DNA of 38,975 bases from a virus. How positions within the stretch are numbered: the first letter of the stretch is position 1; each line of letters starts with the position of its first letter. The position numbers and the translations under genes are program-made. Shown piece by piece: positions 1 through 5,725 of this stretch. The notes beneath the pieces are model-generated. The model was not told the DNA's origin. It saw only the letters and a list, made by a program, of their open reading frames with translations, and made no database searches. The stretch is taken from IMG/VR virus record IMGVR_UViG_3300009790_000029, positions 1 through 38,975 of that record, one strand, 5' to 3'.

Positions 1-7
1 AAGAGAT

Positions 8-307
8 ATGAGTGAAGATAATAAGATTATATATTGGGCAAGGTTGTATGATACTAGGGAAGATTTCCCTGGTTCAGGAATGGATCCAGACAAACCTTAC
101 AGAGGTGAGTCAAGCCATGAGACATTAGCTTCAGCAAAGAAAGCCTTGTTAAAGATGGTGAAAGACATAGACCCTAATGAGTACGGTCGAGTAGAAAAGA
201 TAGAGTATGAGTGGGAAACAGAGTTTCATCGGTGGGACGAGGGAGACAAGCTAGATATTTATGAGCTAATGAGTGACGGTTCATGGAACCATGAAAATGT
301 TCGGTAA
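8..307 (+). CDS. Hypothetical protein, 99 aa
   Basis: I do not recognise this small acidic protein. It has no signal peptide or membrane segment and is rich in Asp, Glu, Lys and Trp, as is common for early-region phage proteins. It starts at the first ATG in the window, so an upstream in-frame start outside the window cannot be excluded. A 33-base gap with an AAAGG ribosome-binding site separates it from the next gene, which is on the same strand and probably co-transcribed. Codon use matches its neighbours, which supports a real gene. Confidence 0.6.
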   Translation: MSEDNKIIYWARLYDTREDFPGSGMDPDKPYRGESSHETLASAKKALLKMVKDIDPNEYGRVEKIEYEWETEFHRWDEGDKLDIYELMSDGSWNHENVR

Positions 308-340
308 GATAAACTAATAACCCCTAACAGAAAGGTAGAA

Positions 341-1042
341 ATGTCCAACGGAATTATCCTTTGGGAGAGCAGAACTATTGTCTGTATTGCTACTGGGTTT
401 AAGAATCCCAGCAGGAACACAAAGACAGGGAAGATGATACAAACATACATCATAAGAAAAGACATGCATCCATCTGAAGCGATCAAGACTGGAAAAGATG
501 CTGCTATCTGTGGTGATTGTGTACATCGAGGAGTAAAAGGTAAGAAGAGAAGTTGTTACGTTGAGGTTGGTAAGTCGGTGGGCCAAGTGTATCGATGTTA
601 TATTGATGGAGGCTACGAAAACAGTTGGACCTACGACATATTCAACGATACAAAGGTAAGGGCTGGGGCTTACGGTGACCCAGCATATGTTCCTTTCACT
701 ATATGGAAGAACATATATGAAACATCGTTAGGAATGACAGGCTACACTCACAGGTGGAAGAACCAGTTTGCACAAGGCTATAAGAAATACTTGATGGCAA
801 GCGTTGATACCACCACTGAGTTGGAGCAAGCATGGGAGATGGGATGGAATACATTCAGAGTCAGGCCAAAGGGAACCAAGAAGATCAAGGGAGAAGCCCA
901 GTGTCCGGCAGCTACTGAATCACCAGCAGAAACAGAGTGTGCAAGATGCCTCTTGTGTTGTGGTAGCAACAGTAAAGTGAAGGGGGTATCTCTAGATGTA
1001 CACGGTGCAGGAAGTAAACACTTTAATGTAACCTTAAATTAA
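341..1042 (+). CDS. Conserved phage protein with cysteine clusters (possibly DUF7227-like), function unknown
   Basis: The 233-residue protein has a characteristic layout: Cys57 and Cys60 (CGDC), Cys72, then the block AGAYGDPAYVP (109-119), GMTGYTHRW (131-139), ASVDT (153-157), and a late cysteine group at 188, 200, 203, 206 and 207, followed by a DVHG element near 219-222. I recognise this arrangement from uncharacterised proteins common in phages. The family name DUF7227 is from memory and should be confirmed. The cysteines suggest binding of zinc or an iron-sulfur cluster; this is inference. The start has an AAAGG ribosome-binding site seven bases upstream. The stop codon overlaps the start of the SprT-like gene by one base (TAATG), so the two are probably translated together. 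Confidence 0.72.
   Translation: MSNGIILWESRTIVCIATGFKNPSRNTKTGKMIQTYIIRKDMHPSEAIKTGKDAAICGDCVHRGVKGKKRSCYVEVGKSVGQVYRCYIDGGYENSWTYDIFNDTKVRAGAYGDPAYVPFTIWKNIYETSLGMTGYTHRWKNQFAQGYKKYLMASVDTTTELEQAWEMGWNTFRVRPKGTKKIKGEAQCPAATESPAETECARCLLCCGSNSKVKGVSLDVHGAGSKHFNVTLN
1031..1040 (+). promoter_or_regulatory. ACCTTAAATT motif before the SprT-like gene
   Basis: This is one copy of a recurrent ACCTTAWA element that lies shortly upstream of several gene starts (also near 2134, 4988, 9275 and 35977). Here it falls inside the last codons of the preceding gene, one base before the ATG at 1042. Its role is unknown. Because it is in coding sequence, this copy could be chance. Confidence 0.25.
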
Positions 1043-1584
1043 TGGAATACAATACAGAAAAAGATAAAGAAGAATTATACACGACAATAGCAAAAGGCTA
1101 CTTAAAGAAGCATGGACTTGAACATTATCAATTCAAGCTAACAAACTCTTATAGATTATTAGGGACATGCAACTCTACGAGGAAGATCATAACACTGTCC
1201 AAGCACCACATTAAATACAGCAAGGATTGTGAGATTATAGATACAATCAAACATGAGATATCTCATGCATTAGCTGACATGTTGTACGGCCAAGACGTAG
1301 GACATGATAAGCGGTGGAAACTTGTTGCAAGTATTGTTGGGGCAACTCCAAAACGAATATCAAAACAAGGGCCACCACATAAATATGAGATAATGGATAC
1401 TCGCAACGGTAAACTTTATGACAAGTATTTTAGAAAGCCTAAAGGTTGGCGAAATATTTCTACGACTTGGCATTTGAAATCAGATCCAACAAGTAAGGGT
1501 CATCTGAGATTAGTTGAGTGTGAGGTAATAGGTTTACCAACAGTAAACAAAGGTGCGTATGCAATTAAAAGGAAAGTAATATGA
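1042..1584 (+). CDS. SprT-like zinc metalloprotease
   Basis: The 180-residue protein carries HEISH (71-75) followed by GHDKRW (87-92). Together these match the HExxH...GH..W signature of SprT/Spartan-like proteases, with His71, His75 and His88 as likely zinc ligands and Glu72 as the catalytic base. In cells, Spartan relatives degrade proteins crosslinked to DNA; a phage version could clear replication blocks or host proteins, which is inference. The C-terminal zinc ribbon typical of SprT proteins is not recognisable: the region after 110 has only one cysteine, Cys159. So the DNA-binding module appears lost or replaced. The gene is coupled to both neighbours (TAATG upstream, ATGA downstream). 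Confidence 0.78.
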   Translation: MEYNTEKDKEELYTTIAKGYLKKHGLEHYQFKLTNSYRLLGTCNSTRKIITLSKHHIKYSKDCEIIDTIKHEISHALADMLYGQDVGHDKRWKLVASIVGATPKRISKQGPPHKYEIMDTRNGKLYDKYFRKPKGWRNISTTWHLKSDPTSKGHLRLVECEVIGLPTVNKGAYAIKRKVI

Positions 1585-1937
1585 AATACATAATACCAAT
1601 AATACTAGTGGCTGTTGCCTGTGTTACAGCGTCAACAGATGAAACTCAATCATCCTGGTATGGAGAAAAATATCGGGGAAACATGTGCGCCGATGGTAAG
1701 ACACGGTTCGATCCTGACAAGATGACCTGTGCCTCATGGGATTATCCTTTCGGCACTGTCCTTGAGGTTAAGTATCAGGGTAAAAAGGTTAGGGTTACGG
1801 TGACAGATCGTGGCCCAGCTATGAGATACTATAGGAAAGGCAGGCGACTTGACTTAGCGAGAGCAGCATTTGCTAAGTTGACAGACGGCAATACTGATAT
1901 AGGAATAATAACAGTAGAGATTCGCAAAGTGAAATGA
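1581..1937 (+). CDS. RlpA-like double-psi beta-barrel protein, secreted or lipoprotein
   Basis: The 118-residue protein begins with a hydrophobic signal sequence (residues 1-18) ending in VAVAC, a weak lipobox with Cys14 as the possible lipidated residue. Mature domain: SSWYG (24-28), a Cys36-Cys50 pair, DYPFGTVLEV (54-63), VTVTDRGP (72-79) and RRLDLARAAF (88-97). This is the RlpA/double-psi barrel pattern. Some RlpA proteins are lytic transglycosylases that cut peptidoglycan lacking stem peptides. The Asp of the DRGP motif (Asp76) is kept. The Glu expected in the TANGE-type motif appears as Lys40 (ADGKTRFD), so catalysis is uncertain and the protein may only bind glycan. It could help lysis or cell-wall remodelling. 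It overlaps both neighbours by ATGA. Confidence 0.82.
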   Translation: MKYIIPIILVAVACVTASTDETQSSWYGEKYRGNMCADGKTRFDPDKMTCASWDYPFGTVLEVKYQGKKVRVTVTDRGPAMRYYRKGRRLDLARAAFAKLTDGNTDIGIITVEIRKVK

Positions 1938-2128
1938 AACTAGAGAAACCTAAAGGGGCAACACATGCAAAACTTGTGACACCAAATAAGAAGAAGGCAT
2001 TAGCCCTTGTTAAGGATCTCGATGTCTTCATTGGAACTGAAGGTGTTATCACTTGGTTGAAAGAGTTAAGGGGTAATACGTTTGAGGAACTAGGATCAAT
2101 TCAGTTCGATGGTGAAATAGAAACTTGA
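1934..2128 (+). CDS. Hypothetical protein, 64 aa
   Basis: This small protein has no recognised domain. The N-terminal third is Lys-rich and the C-terminus is acidic. Its start overlaps the stop of the RlpA-like gene by ATGA, the main evidence that it is translated. It is the last gene of the coupled run that starts at 341. It is followed by a short AT-rich gap containing the ACCTTA motif, which may mark a new expression unit at the methyltransferase. Confidence 0.55.
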   Translation: MKLEKPKGATHAKLVTPNKKKALALVKDLDVFIGTEGVITWLKELRGNTFEELGSIQFDGEIET

Positions 2129-2133
2129 TTGTA

Positions 2134-2144
2134 ACCTTAATATT
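2134..2144 (+). promoter_or_regulatory. ACCTTAATATT motif before the methyltransferase gene
   Basis: This copy of the recurrent element directly abuts the ATG at 2145, in a 16-base gap with no Shine-Dalgarno sequence. It resembles the sequence before 35990 (ACCTTATAAAATT). The position suggests a role in transcript start or translation start; the mechanism is unknown. Confidence 0.35.
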
Positions 2145-3200
2145 ATGGTAAACAAATTGAGTGTGGATTGTAACTCCACGACTCACATCTCTCTATGCTC
2201 CGGCTGTGCAGGGCTTGACCTTGGACTACGAGCAGTTATCCCATCTCTTCGCACAGTACTTTATGTGGAGAACAACGCATTCAATTGCGCCAACTTGGCG
2301 CAGAAGATGCAAAACAACTGCTTGGATGAAGCACCTATTTGGTCTGACCTTACATCCGTCCCAGTGGCAGGCTTTCGAGACAAAGTATTTGCAATCTCTG
2401 GAGGTTATCCGTGTCAACCCTTCTCGTTTTGTGGGAAAAGAGAAGGTGATGAAGACAAAGCAGGCAGACACCTCTGGCCGTTTTGTCGCAGAACAGTTCG
2501 AGCTATTCGACCTGTCTTCTGTCTCTGGGAAAATGTCGAAGGACACATCTCGTTGGGATTGTCCACAGTTATCAGTGACATGGAAGAAGATGGTTACCGC
2601 ACAACGTGGGGATTATTCTCAGCGCAAGTTGATGCTGAAGCACCGCATCAAAGAAAGAGAGTCTTCATCCTTGGCTTGCGAGAGGATGTTGATGCCAACA
2701 TCTTTAAAGACATCTGCCCTGAACTGGCCGACCCCGACAACTCAAGACTGGAGGGGTGGCTCTGCGAGAAGGCAGGAGGACACACTGTCCAAGGGTGGGA
2801 GTCATGCGGTAAGCCTTCAGCACAGGGTGCAAGCGGAAGCGGAGAAGAATTGGCCGACACCAACAACGAGCGACTACAAGGGCAGCGGCCCGAAGACAGT
2901 GAGGGACGACGGACTAACAAGGATGTGTCGTCTAGACTACGCAGTCGAACAAACTGGCCAGCCAAACCAGGTGAGTTACAACAATGGTGGGAGCCGCCAA
3001 GAACAATGCCAATCGGTAAGGTTGAACCCTCGATGGGTGGAGACTCTGATGGGGCTACCGATAGGATGGGTGATGCCGAGTTGTACATCTCCTGTGATAA
3101 TCGAGTAGACGAGTTACGAACATTGGGCAACTCAGTTGTCCCGCAGTGTGTTAGTTCTGCGTTCCTTCAACTAGCAAAAAGATTAATAGAATTAAAATAG
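2145..3200 (+). CDS. DNA (cytosine-5) methyltransferase
   Basis: The 351-residue enzyme contains the ordered C5-methyltransferase motifs. Motif I is LCSGCAGLDLGL (17-28). Motif IV is GGYPCQPFS (86-94), with catalytic Cys90. Motif VI is WENVEG (128-133). Motif VIII is HQRKRVFIL (168-176). Near the end, LRTLGNSVVPQ (324-334) corresponds to motifs IX-X. It would transfer a methyl group from S-adenosylmethionine to C5 of cytosine in phage or host DNA, probably protecting against restriction; no cognate nuclease is visible. The stretch 193-315 contains two LAD repeats (ELADPDNSRLEGW, ELADTNNERLQGQ) and VEPSMGGDSDGATDRM, a usual target-recognition-side pattern in phage enzymes. The middle of the gene is more GC-rich than its surroundings. 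A long ORF in the +1 frame covers almost the whole gene; see the next entry. Confidence 0.93.
   Translation: MVNKLSVDCNSTTHISLCSGCAGLDLGLRAVIPSLRTVLYVENNAFNCANLAQKMQNNCLDEAPIWSDLTSVPVAGFRDKVFAISGGYPCQPFSFCGKREGDEDKAGRHLWPFCRRTVRAIRPVFCLWENVEGHISLGLSTVISDMEEDGYRTTWGLFSAQVDAEAPHQRKRVFILGLREDVDANIFKDICPELADPDNSRLEGWLCEKAGGHTVQGWESCGKPSAQGASGSGEELADTNNERLQGQRPEDSEGRRTNKDVSSRLRSRTNWPAKPGELQQWWEPPRTMPIGKVEPSMGGDSDGATDRMGDAELYISCDNRVDELRTLGNSVVPQCVSSAFLQLAKRLIELK
2161..3108 (+). CDS. Candidate overprinted gene inside the methyltransferase (WPTP-repeat phage protein)
   Basis: A 315-codon ORF runs in the +1 frame, entirely within the methyltransferase gene. Its second half reads like a phage protein pattern I know from separate entries: GKMSKDTSRWD (123-133), VTWKKMVTAQRGDYSQR (139-155), NWPTPTTQDWRGG (188-200), NWPTPTTSDYKG (230-241) and LNPRWVETLMGLPIGW (288-303). 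These blocks lie on the same bases as conserved methyltransferase blocks. WPTPTT matches LAD, LNPRWVE matches VEPSMGG, and GKMSKDTSRWD matches ENVEGHISLG. The listed start is GTG 2161 without a clear ribosome site. An internal ATG at 2449, right after an AGAAGG run, would give 219 residues and include every recognisable block. Function unknown. It may also be an unexpressed frame that merely mirrors methyltransferase constraints; frames on the opposite strand are also partly open here because of the higher GC content. Confidence 0.45.
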   Translation: MWIVTPRLTSLYAPAVQGLTLDYEQLSHLFAQYFMWRTTHSIAPTWRRRCKTTAWMKHLFGLTLHPSQWQAFETKYLQSLEVIRVNPSRFVGKEKVMKTKQADTSGRFVAEQFELFDLSSVSGKMSKDTSRWDCPQLSVTWKKMVTAQRGDYSQRKLMLKHRIKERESSSLACERMLMPTSLKTSALNWPTPTTQDWRGGSARRQEDTLSKGGSHAVSLQHRVQAEAEKNWPTPTTSDYKGSGPKTVRDDGLTRMCRLDYAVEQTGQPNQVSYNNGGSRQEQCQSVRLNPRWVETLMGLPIGWVMPSCTSPVIIE

Positions 3201-3201
3201 A

Positions 3202-3534
3202 ATGACAGTATACCGATGCGGTGGGGTTAAGCCTCACCAAATTAAGGAGACTGTTGATCGCATCTTGAAAGACTTCCCTGACGGGGTGGTCATCGATGGG
3301 CATTTGCCTGCCGTCAATGCGTATCAAGAGCCTATAGCATTTATGTACTTCTTAGGTTTCGATGTGTTATCATACTTTGAAAAGCCTGGTCTAATGACTG
3401 GTCCATCTGGTGTGATTACTTATCACAAACTTATCGAGCCAATTAAGAGTGCGTATTCGGCCAAGTACCTAGAGTATTTGGATAATCACTGCCGGATTTA
3501 TTCGGCGTTTACAAACTGGGGTGAACTGGAATAG
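3202..3534 (+). CDS. Hypothetical protein, 110 aa
   Basis: I do not recognise a family. The protein begins MTVYRCGG and contains a PDGVVIDGHLPAVNAY segment, followed by an alternating hydrophobic and aromatic region (AFMYFLGFDVLSYF) that looks like a folded alpha/beta core rather than a membrane span. The start lies one base after the methyltransferase stop, so it probably shares its transcript. The end lies 31 bases before the preferred start of the next gene. Confidence 0.6.
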   Translation: MTVYRCGGVKPHQIKETVDRILKDFPDGVVIDGHLPAVNAYQEPIAFMYFLGFDVLSYFEKPGLMTGPSGVITYHKLIEPIKSAYSAKYLEYLDNHCRIYSAFTNWGELE

Positions 3535-3565
3535 GTTCGGCCCATCAAGAAAGGAAATAAATAAA

Positions 3566-4318
3566 ATGAAAACAGTATACCCTACACACAATGGGGTCAC
3601 CGTACATGACTACGAAATTGAGGAGGCGGCTAATCATGCAAGTGAGTTTGCCTCATCTGAAGATCACACCCACCGTTTACCTTACGAGGTTGAAGAACCT
3701 AAACCACATTGGAGAGTATGTGCTAATGACAGTGGTGAGACTGAACATGTTTCGCAATCATTCGACCTTGATGTGAATGGTGAGCTTATCTCTCACTCTC
3801 ATAAAGATAATCGTGAGCCAGCTATGTTTGATACTGAAGATGAAGCATGGAAGTTTGCAGAGAAAGAGCAAGCCAAGGTAATTGATAAGCTAACCAAGGA
3901 AATTAAATCATACTCTGTTGATCTTCCGACTTGGGTTTGGGTTGACCAGATTGCTCATTTTAAAAATGTTAGAGGCACAACTATTCACACCGTAATTGAA
4001 ATAGAAATAGGTGATGATGTTATCAAGGCACACGCTGAGTATGGTGGGCCACAAAGAAATAGTGAAACAGGAGATAGTATATGGGCATTCGGCAGGGCGT
4101 TGAAAGAGTTTAAAAAGAAACTGGAAGCACACTTCGGCGGGTCGATACCAGAAGAGAAACCCAAAGATGGGCCATGCAAATTAGAGACAGCACGGTACGT
4201 TCTCCATCAAGTTGTCCATTATGAATCTCCTTGGGGAGATAAAAACGAGAGAGACAATTCAGTTCAGTATGCGCTTGATTTAATTAATGAGCTAGTGGAA
4301 GAGAAAGAAGAAGAATGA
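3566..4318 (+). CDS. Hypothetical acidic protein, 250 aa
   Basis: No family is recognised. The sequence is rich in Glu, Asp and His and contains the segments EDEAWKFAEKEQAKVIDKL, a likely helix, and WAFGRALKEFKKKLEAHF, another amphipathic helix. I chose the ATG at 3566 rather than the upstream GTG at 3521 because AAGGAAA at 3551-3557 is a good ribosome-binding site for it. The first 15 residues from the GTG would also overlap the previous gene. The stop overlaps the next small gene by ATGA. Confidence 0.65.
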   Translation: MKTVYPTHNGVTVHDYEIEEAANHASEFASSEDHTHRLPYEVEEPKPHWRVCANDSGETEHVSQSFDLDVNGELISHSHKDNREPAMFDTEDEAWKFAEKEQAKVIDKLTKEIKSYSVDLPTWVWVDQIAHFKNVRGTTIHTVIEIEIGDDVIKAHAEYGGPQRNSETGDSIWAFGRALKEFKKKLEAHFGGSIPEEKPKDGPCKLETARYVLHQVVHYESPWGDKNERDNSVQYALDLINELVEEKEEE

Positions 4319-4494
4319 AGATAACAAATAAAAATAAAGTACACCTTAACGATGATGAAAGTTTATACGTTCACGTTGGAGGTAAGGTCATATACATTGA
4401 CAACGGAACAGGCGAGATGATCGTGGATATGTGGGATGACGATGGTGATGATGAAGGTAAAGTAAAAATCTTACATAGAGAGGAATTAGATTGA
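4315..4494 (+). CDS. Small acidic hypothetical protein, 59 aa
   Basis: This 59-residue ORF starts MKITNKNKVHLNDDESL and ends ILHREELD. It includes a WDDDGDDEG acidic patch near residues 40-48. The start overlaps the stop of the preceding gene by ATGA, and the stop ends one base before the ATG of the following gene. It therefore fills exactly what would otherwise be a 177-base gap in a compact operon. That fit, and ordinary codon use, are the evidence for it. Function unknown. Confidence 0.62.
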   Translation: MKITNKNKVHLNDDESLYVHVGGKVIYIDNGTGEMIVDMWDDDGDDEGKVKILHREELD

Positions 4495-4495
4495 G

Positions 4496-4936
4496 ATGAA
4501 ACTTCACAAACACTTCCCGAACGGCGACAACTATGAATGGAACTTGGACATTGATGGATGTTATTTTACATTCAGCGACGATCTGGAAACCGTCTACGTT
4601 GAGTTCAGTAAATCTCCGATAATGCAAACGTATCATGCATACAAGAACGATAGTACTGATGAGATGTATTATGATTGGAGCCAAACATCAGCCAAGGTAT
4701 CTGACAATGCAGACACAAATGTTCAAGAAGATGCCTTGAGCGATGAAATGTGGACAGTTGTAAGCCAAGTTGCCAAACTGCACTTCATAGCTAAAGAGCG
4801 TTATCTCTGGGATGAGTATGTAGACCCAGACGGACATACAACTGATGAGGAATGGGAGAGTGGCACAGTCGCTGACCGGATACTGCTAATGGAAAAGTGT
4901 AGCATGTTAGAGGTTGTTGATCTTATCCCGCAGTAA
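4496..4936 (+). CDS. Hypothetical acidic protein, 146 aa
   Basis: No known domain is recognised. The protein is acidic and aromatic-rich in its first half (YEWNLDIDGCYFTF, ETVYVEF) and predicted helical in the second half (DEMWTVVSQVAKLHFIAKERYLWDEYV). It follows the 59-residue gene by one base. It is the last gene before a hairpin and a 65-base gap, so it may end the early-type operon. Confidence 0.62.
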   Translation: MKLHKHFPNGDNYEWNLDIDGCYFTFSDDLETVYVEFSKSPIMQTYHAYKNDSTDEMYYDWSQTSAKVSDNADTNVQEDALSDEMWTVVSQVAKLHFIAKERYLWDEYVDPDGHTTDEEWESGTVADRILLMEKCSMLEVVDLIPQ

Positions 4937-4941
4937 CCTAA

Positions 4942-4957
4942 TCCGCCATGCTGCGGA
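4942..4957 (+). terminator. Possible weak hairpin terminator
   Basis: An inverted repeat TCCGC/GCGGA with a six-base loop starts five bases after the stop of the 4496-4936 gene. It is followed by an AT-rich tract without a long T run. It has the same CCGC/GCGG theme as the hairpin after the scaffold gene. It could separate the accessory genes from the integrase-terminase cassette. The stem is short, so confidence is modest. Confidence 0.38.
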
Positions 4958-4987
4958 ATTTCCCTTGACCTTCTTAATAGAAGTGTC

Positions 4988-4997
4988 ACCTTAAATT
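4988..4997 (+). promoter_or_regulatory. ACCTTAAATT motif before the HTH gene
   Basis: This is an intergenic copy of the recurrent element, in the context GTCACCTTAAATT. Nearly the same bases precede the gene at 9296 (GTCACCTTAAATA). It lies five bases before a TTG start that has no Shine-Dalgarno sequence. A TTGACC hexamer at 4965-4970 lies upstream, but no well-spaced -10 box is present. Confidence 0.35.
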
Positions 4998-5001
4998 CTG
5001 T

Positions 5002-5448
5002 TTGAACAAAATCGTATATAGGTTTTGGGATCAGATTGATAGGTATCCCCCCTGCCTTGTTCGGTTGTTGGCTCGCGTACCAAGGGGTAGGCCACTAACC
5101 AATTCAGAGATAGCAGAGAAATCTGGCTTGTCCGAAGGACAGGTCGTGTCGCTGAGTCATTGCACCGATTGGGCGGGGGTGGATATCTATGCACTAAAAG
5201 CATTCAGTCAAGCATGTGGAGTTGATCTGTTTAATTCCAAGGACATGCGGAGAGTGACTGACTATATTAGGAAGCGTCCATCGTTTAGGTATCTTAAAGC
5301 ATCAGATGATTGGGACGTTTTCTATAAGCCTTTAGTATTAAAATGGGTTACACATTATGAACTTACCAGTAGAGGATCTAGAGAAAGCAGTAGCCAAGAG
5401 CAAGAGAATAGAAGCAGCAAATATAATACTAAAAGTTTTACAAGGTAA
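5002..5448 (+). CDS. HTH-domain phage protein, 148 aa
   Basis: The N-terminal part contains RYPPCLVRLLAR (14-25), then a helix-turn-helix-like unit from about 31 to 75 (LTNSEIAEKSGLSEGQVVSL, then a third helix ending at GVDLF), then DYIRKRPSFRYL (87-98). I recognise this arrangement from conserved phage proteins of unknown role. DNA binding, for example as a regulator or a factor for integration or packaging, is inference. The start is TTG 5002, the only one that keeps the RYPPCLVRLLAR block with a short leader. The last 30 residues are Ser/Arg/Glu-rich and overlap the next gene by 92 bases, so this tail may be shaped by the overlapping frame. Confidence 0.75.
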   Translation: MNKIVYRFWDQIDRYPPCLVRLLARVPRGRPLTNSEIAEKSGLSEGQVVSLSHCTDWAGVDIYALKAFSQACGVDLFNSKDMRRVTDYIRKRPSFRYLKASDDWDVFYKPLVLKWVTHYELTSRGSRESSSQEQENRSSKYNTKSFTR

Positions 5449-5725
5449 GATAGATGATGCGCTTGAAGATAAAGCTGAACATATAAATAAAATTTCTGAA
5501 TGCAACACTGACATAAGGCGATTACAAGGTGAGATAAGAAAGCTTGGAGTGTTGTGCCAAGGTATTAACAGGAGGATCGGAGTGTATCAGGGCAAGATAC
5601 AACAGAAACAAAGTGCAATTAAAAAAGAACGGAAAAGAATTGAACAAAGACTAGAAGATAAGTGGGTAGAGGTGAAGCGGCAGGAGTTTAGGAAATCCTG
5701 CTATGTAAAAAATTTAAATATATGA
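5357..5725 (+). CDS. Coiled-coil hypothetical protein, 122 aa
   Basis: The protein is almost entirely charged helix: heptad-like segments run from about residue 5 to 60 and from 75 to 115, rich in Lys, Glu, Gln and Ile. It has no catalytic motif. It starts inside the HTH gene (92-base overlap) and ends by ATGA overlap with the integrase, so it is expressed together with both. A dimeric adaptor or an integration accessory factor would fit the context but is not shown by the sequence. Confidence 0.6.
   Translation: MNLPVEDLEKAVAKSKRIEAANIILKVLQGKIDDALEDKAEHINKISECNTDIRRLQGEIRKLGVLCQGINRRIGVYQGKIQQKQSAIKKERKRIEQRLEDKWVEVKRQEFRKSCYVKNLNI

Noticed and set aside
2648-3130. Open frame of 160 codons on the minus strand inside the methyltransferase gene
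   Set aside because: It matches no recognisable pattern, has no ribosome-binding site and lies in a locally GC-rich stretch where several frames stay open. It shows that openness alone is not evidence here.
3521-3565. GTG start extending the 3566-4318 gene upstream
   Set aside because: It overlaps the preceding gene and has no ribosome-binding site, while ATG 3566 has AAGGAAA upstream.
4936-5722. Attachment site (attP) near the integrase
   Set aside because: No tRNA fragment, inverted arm-type repeats or convincing core sequence could be recognised. The site cannot be placed by eye.
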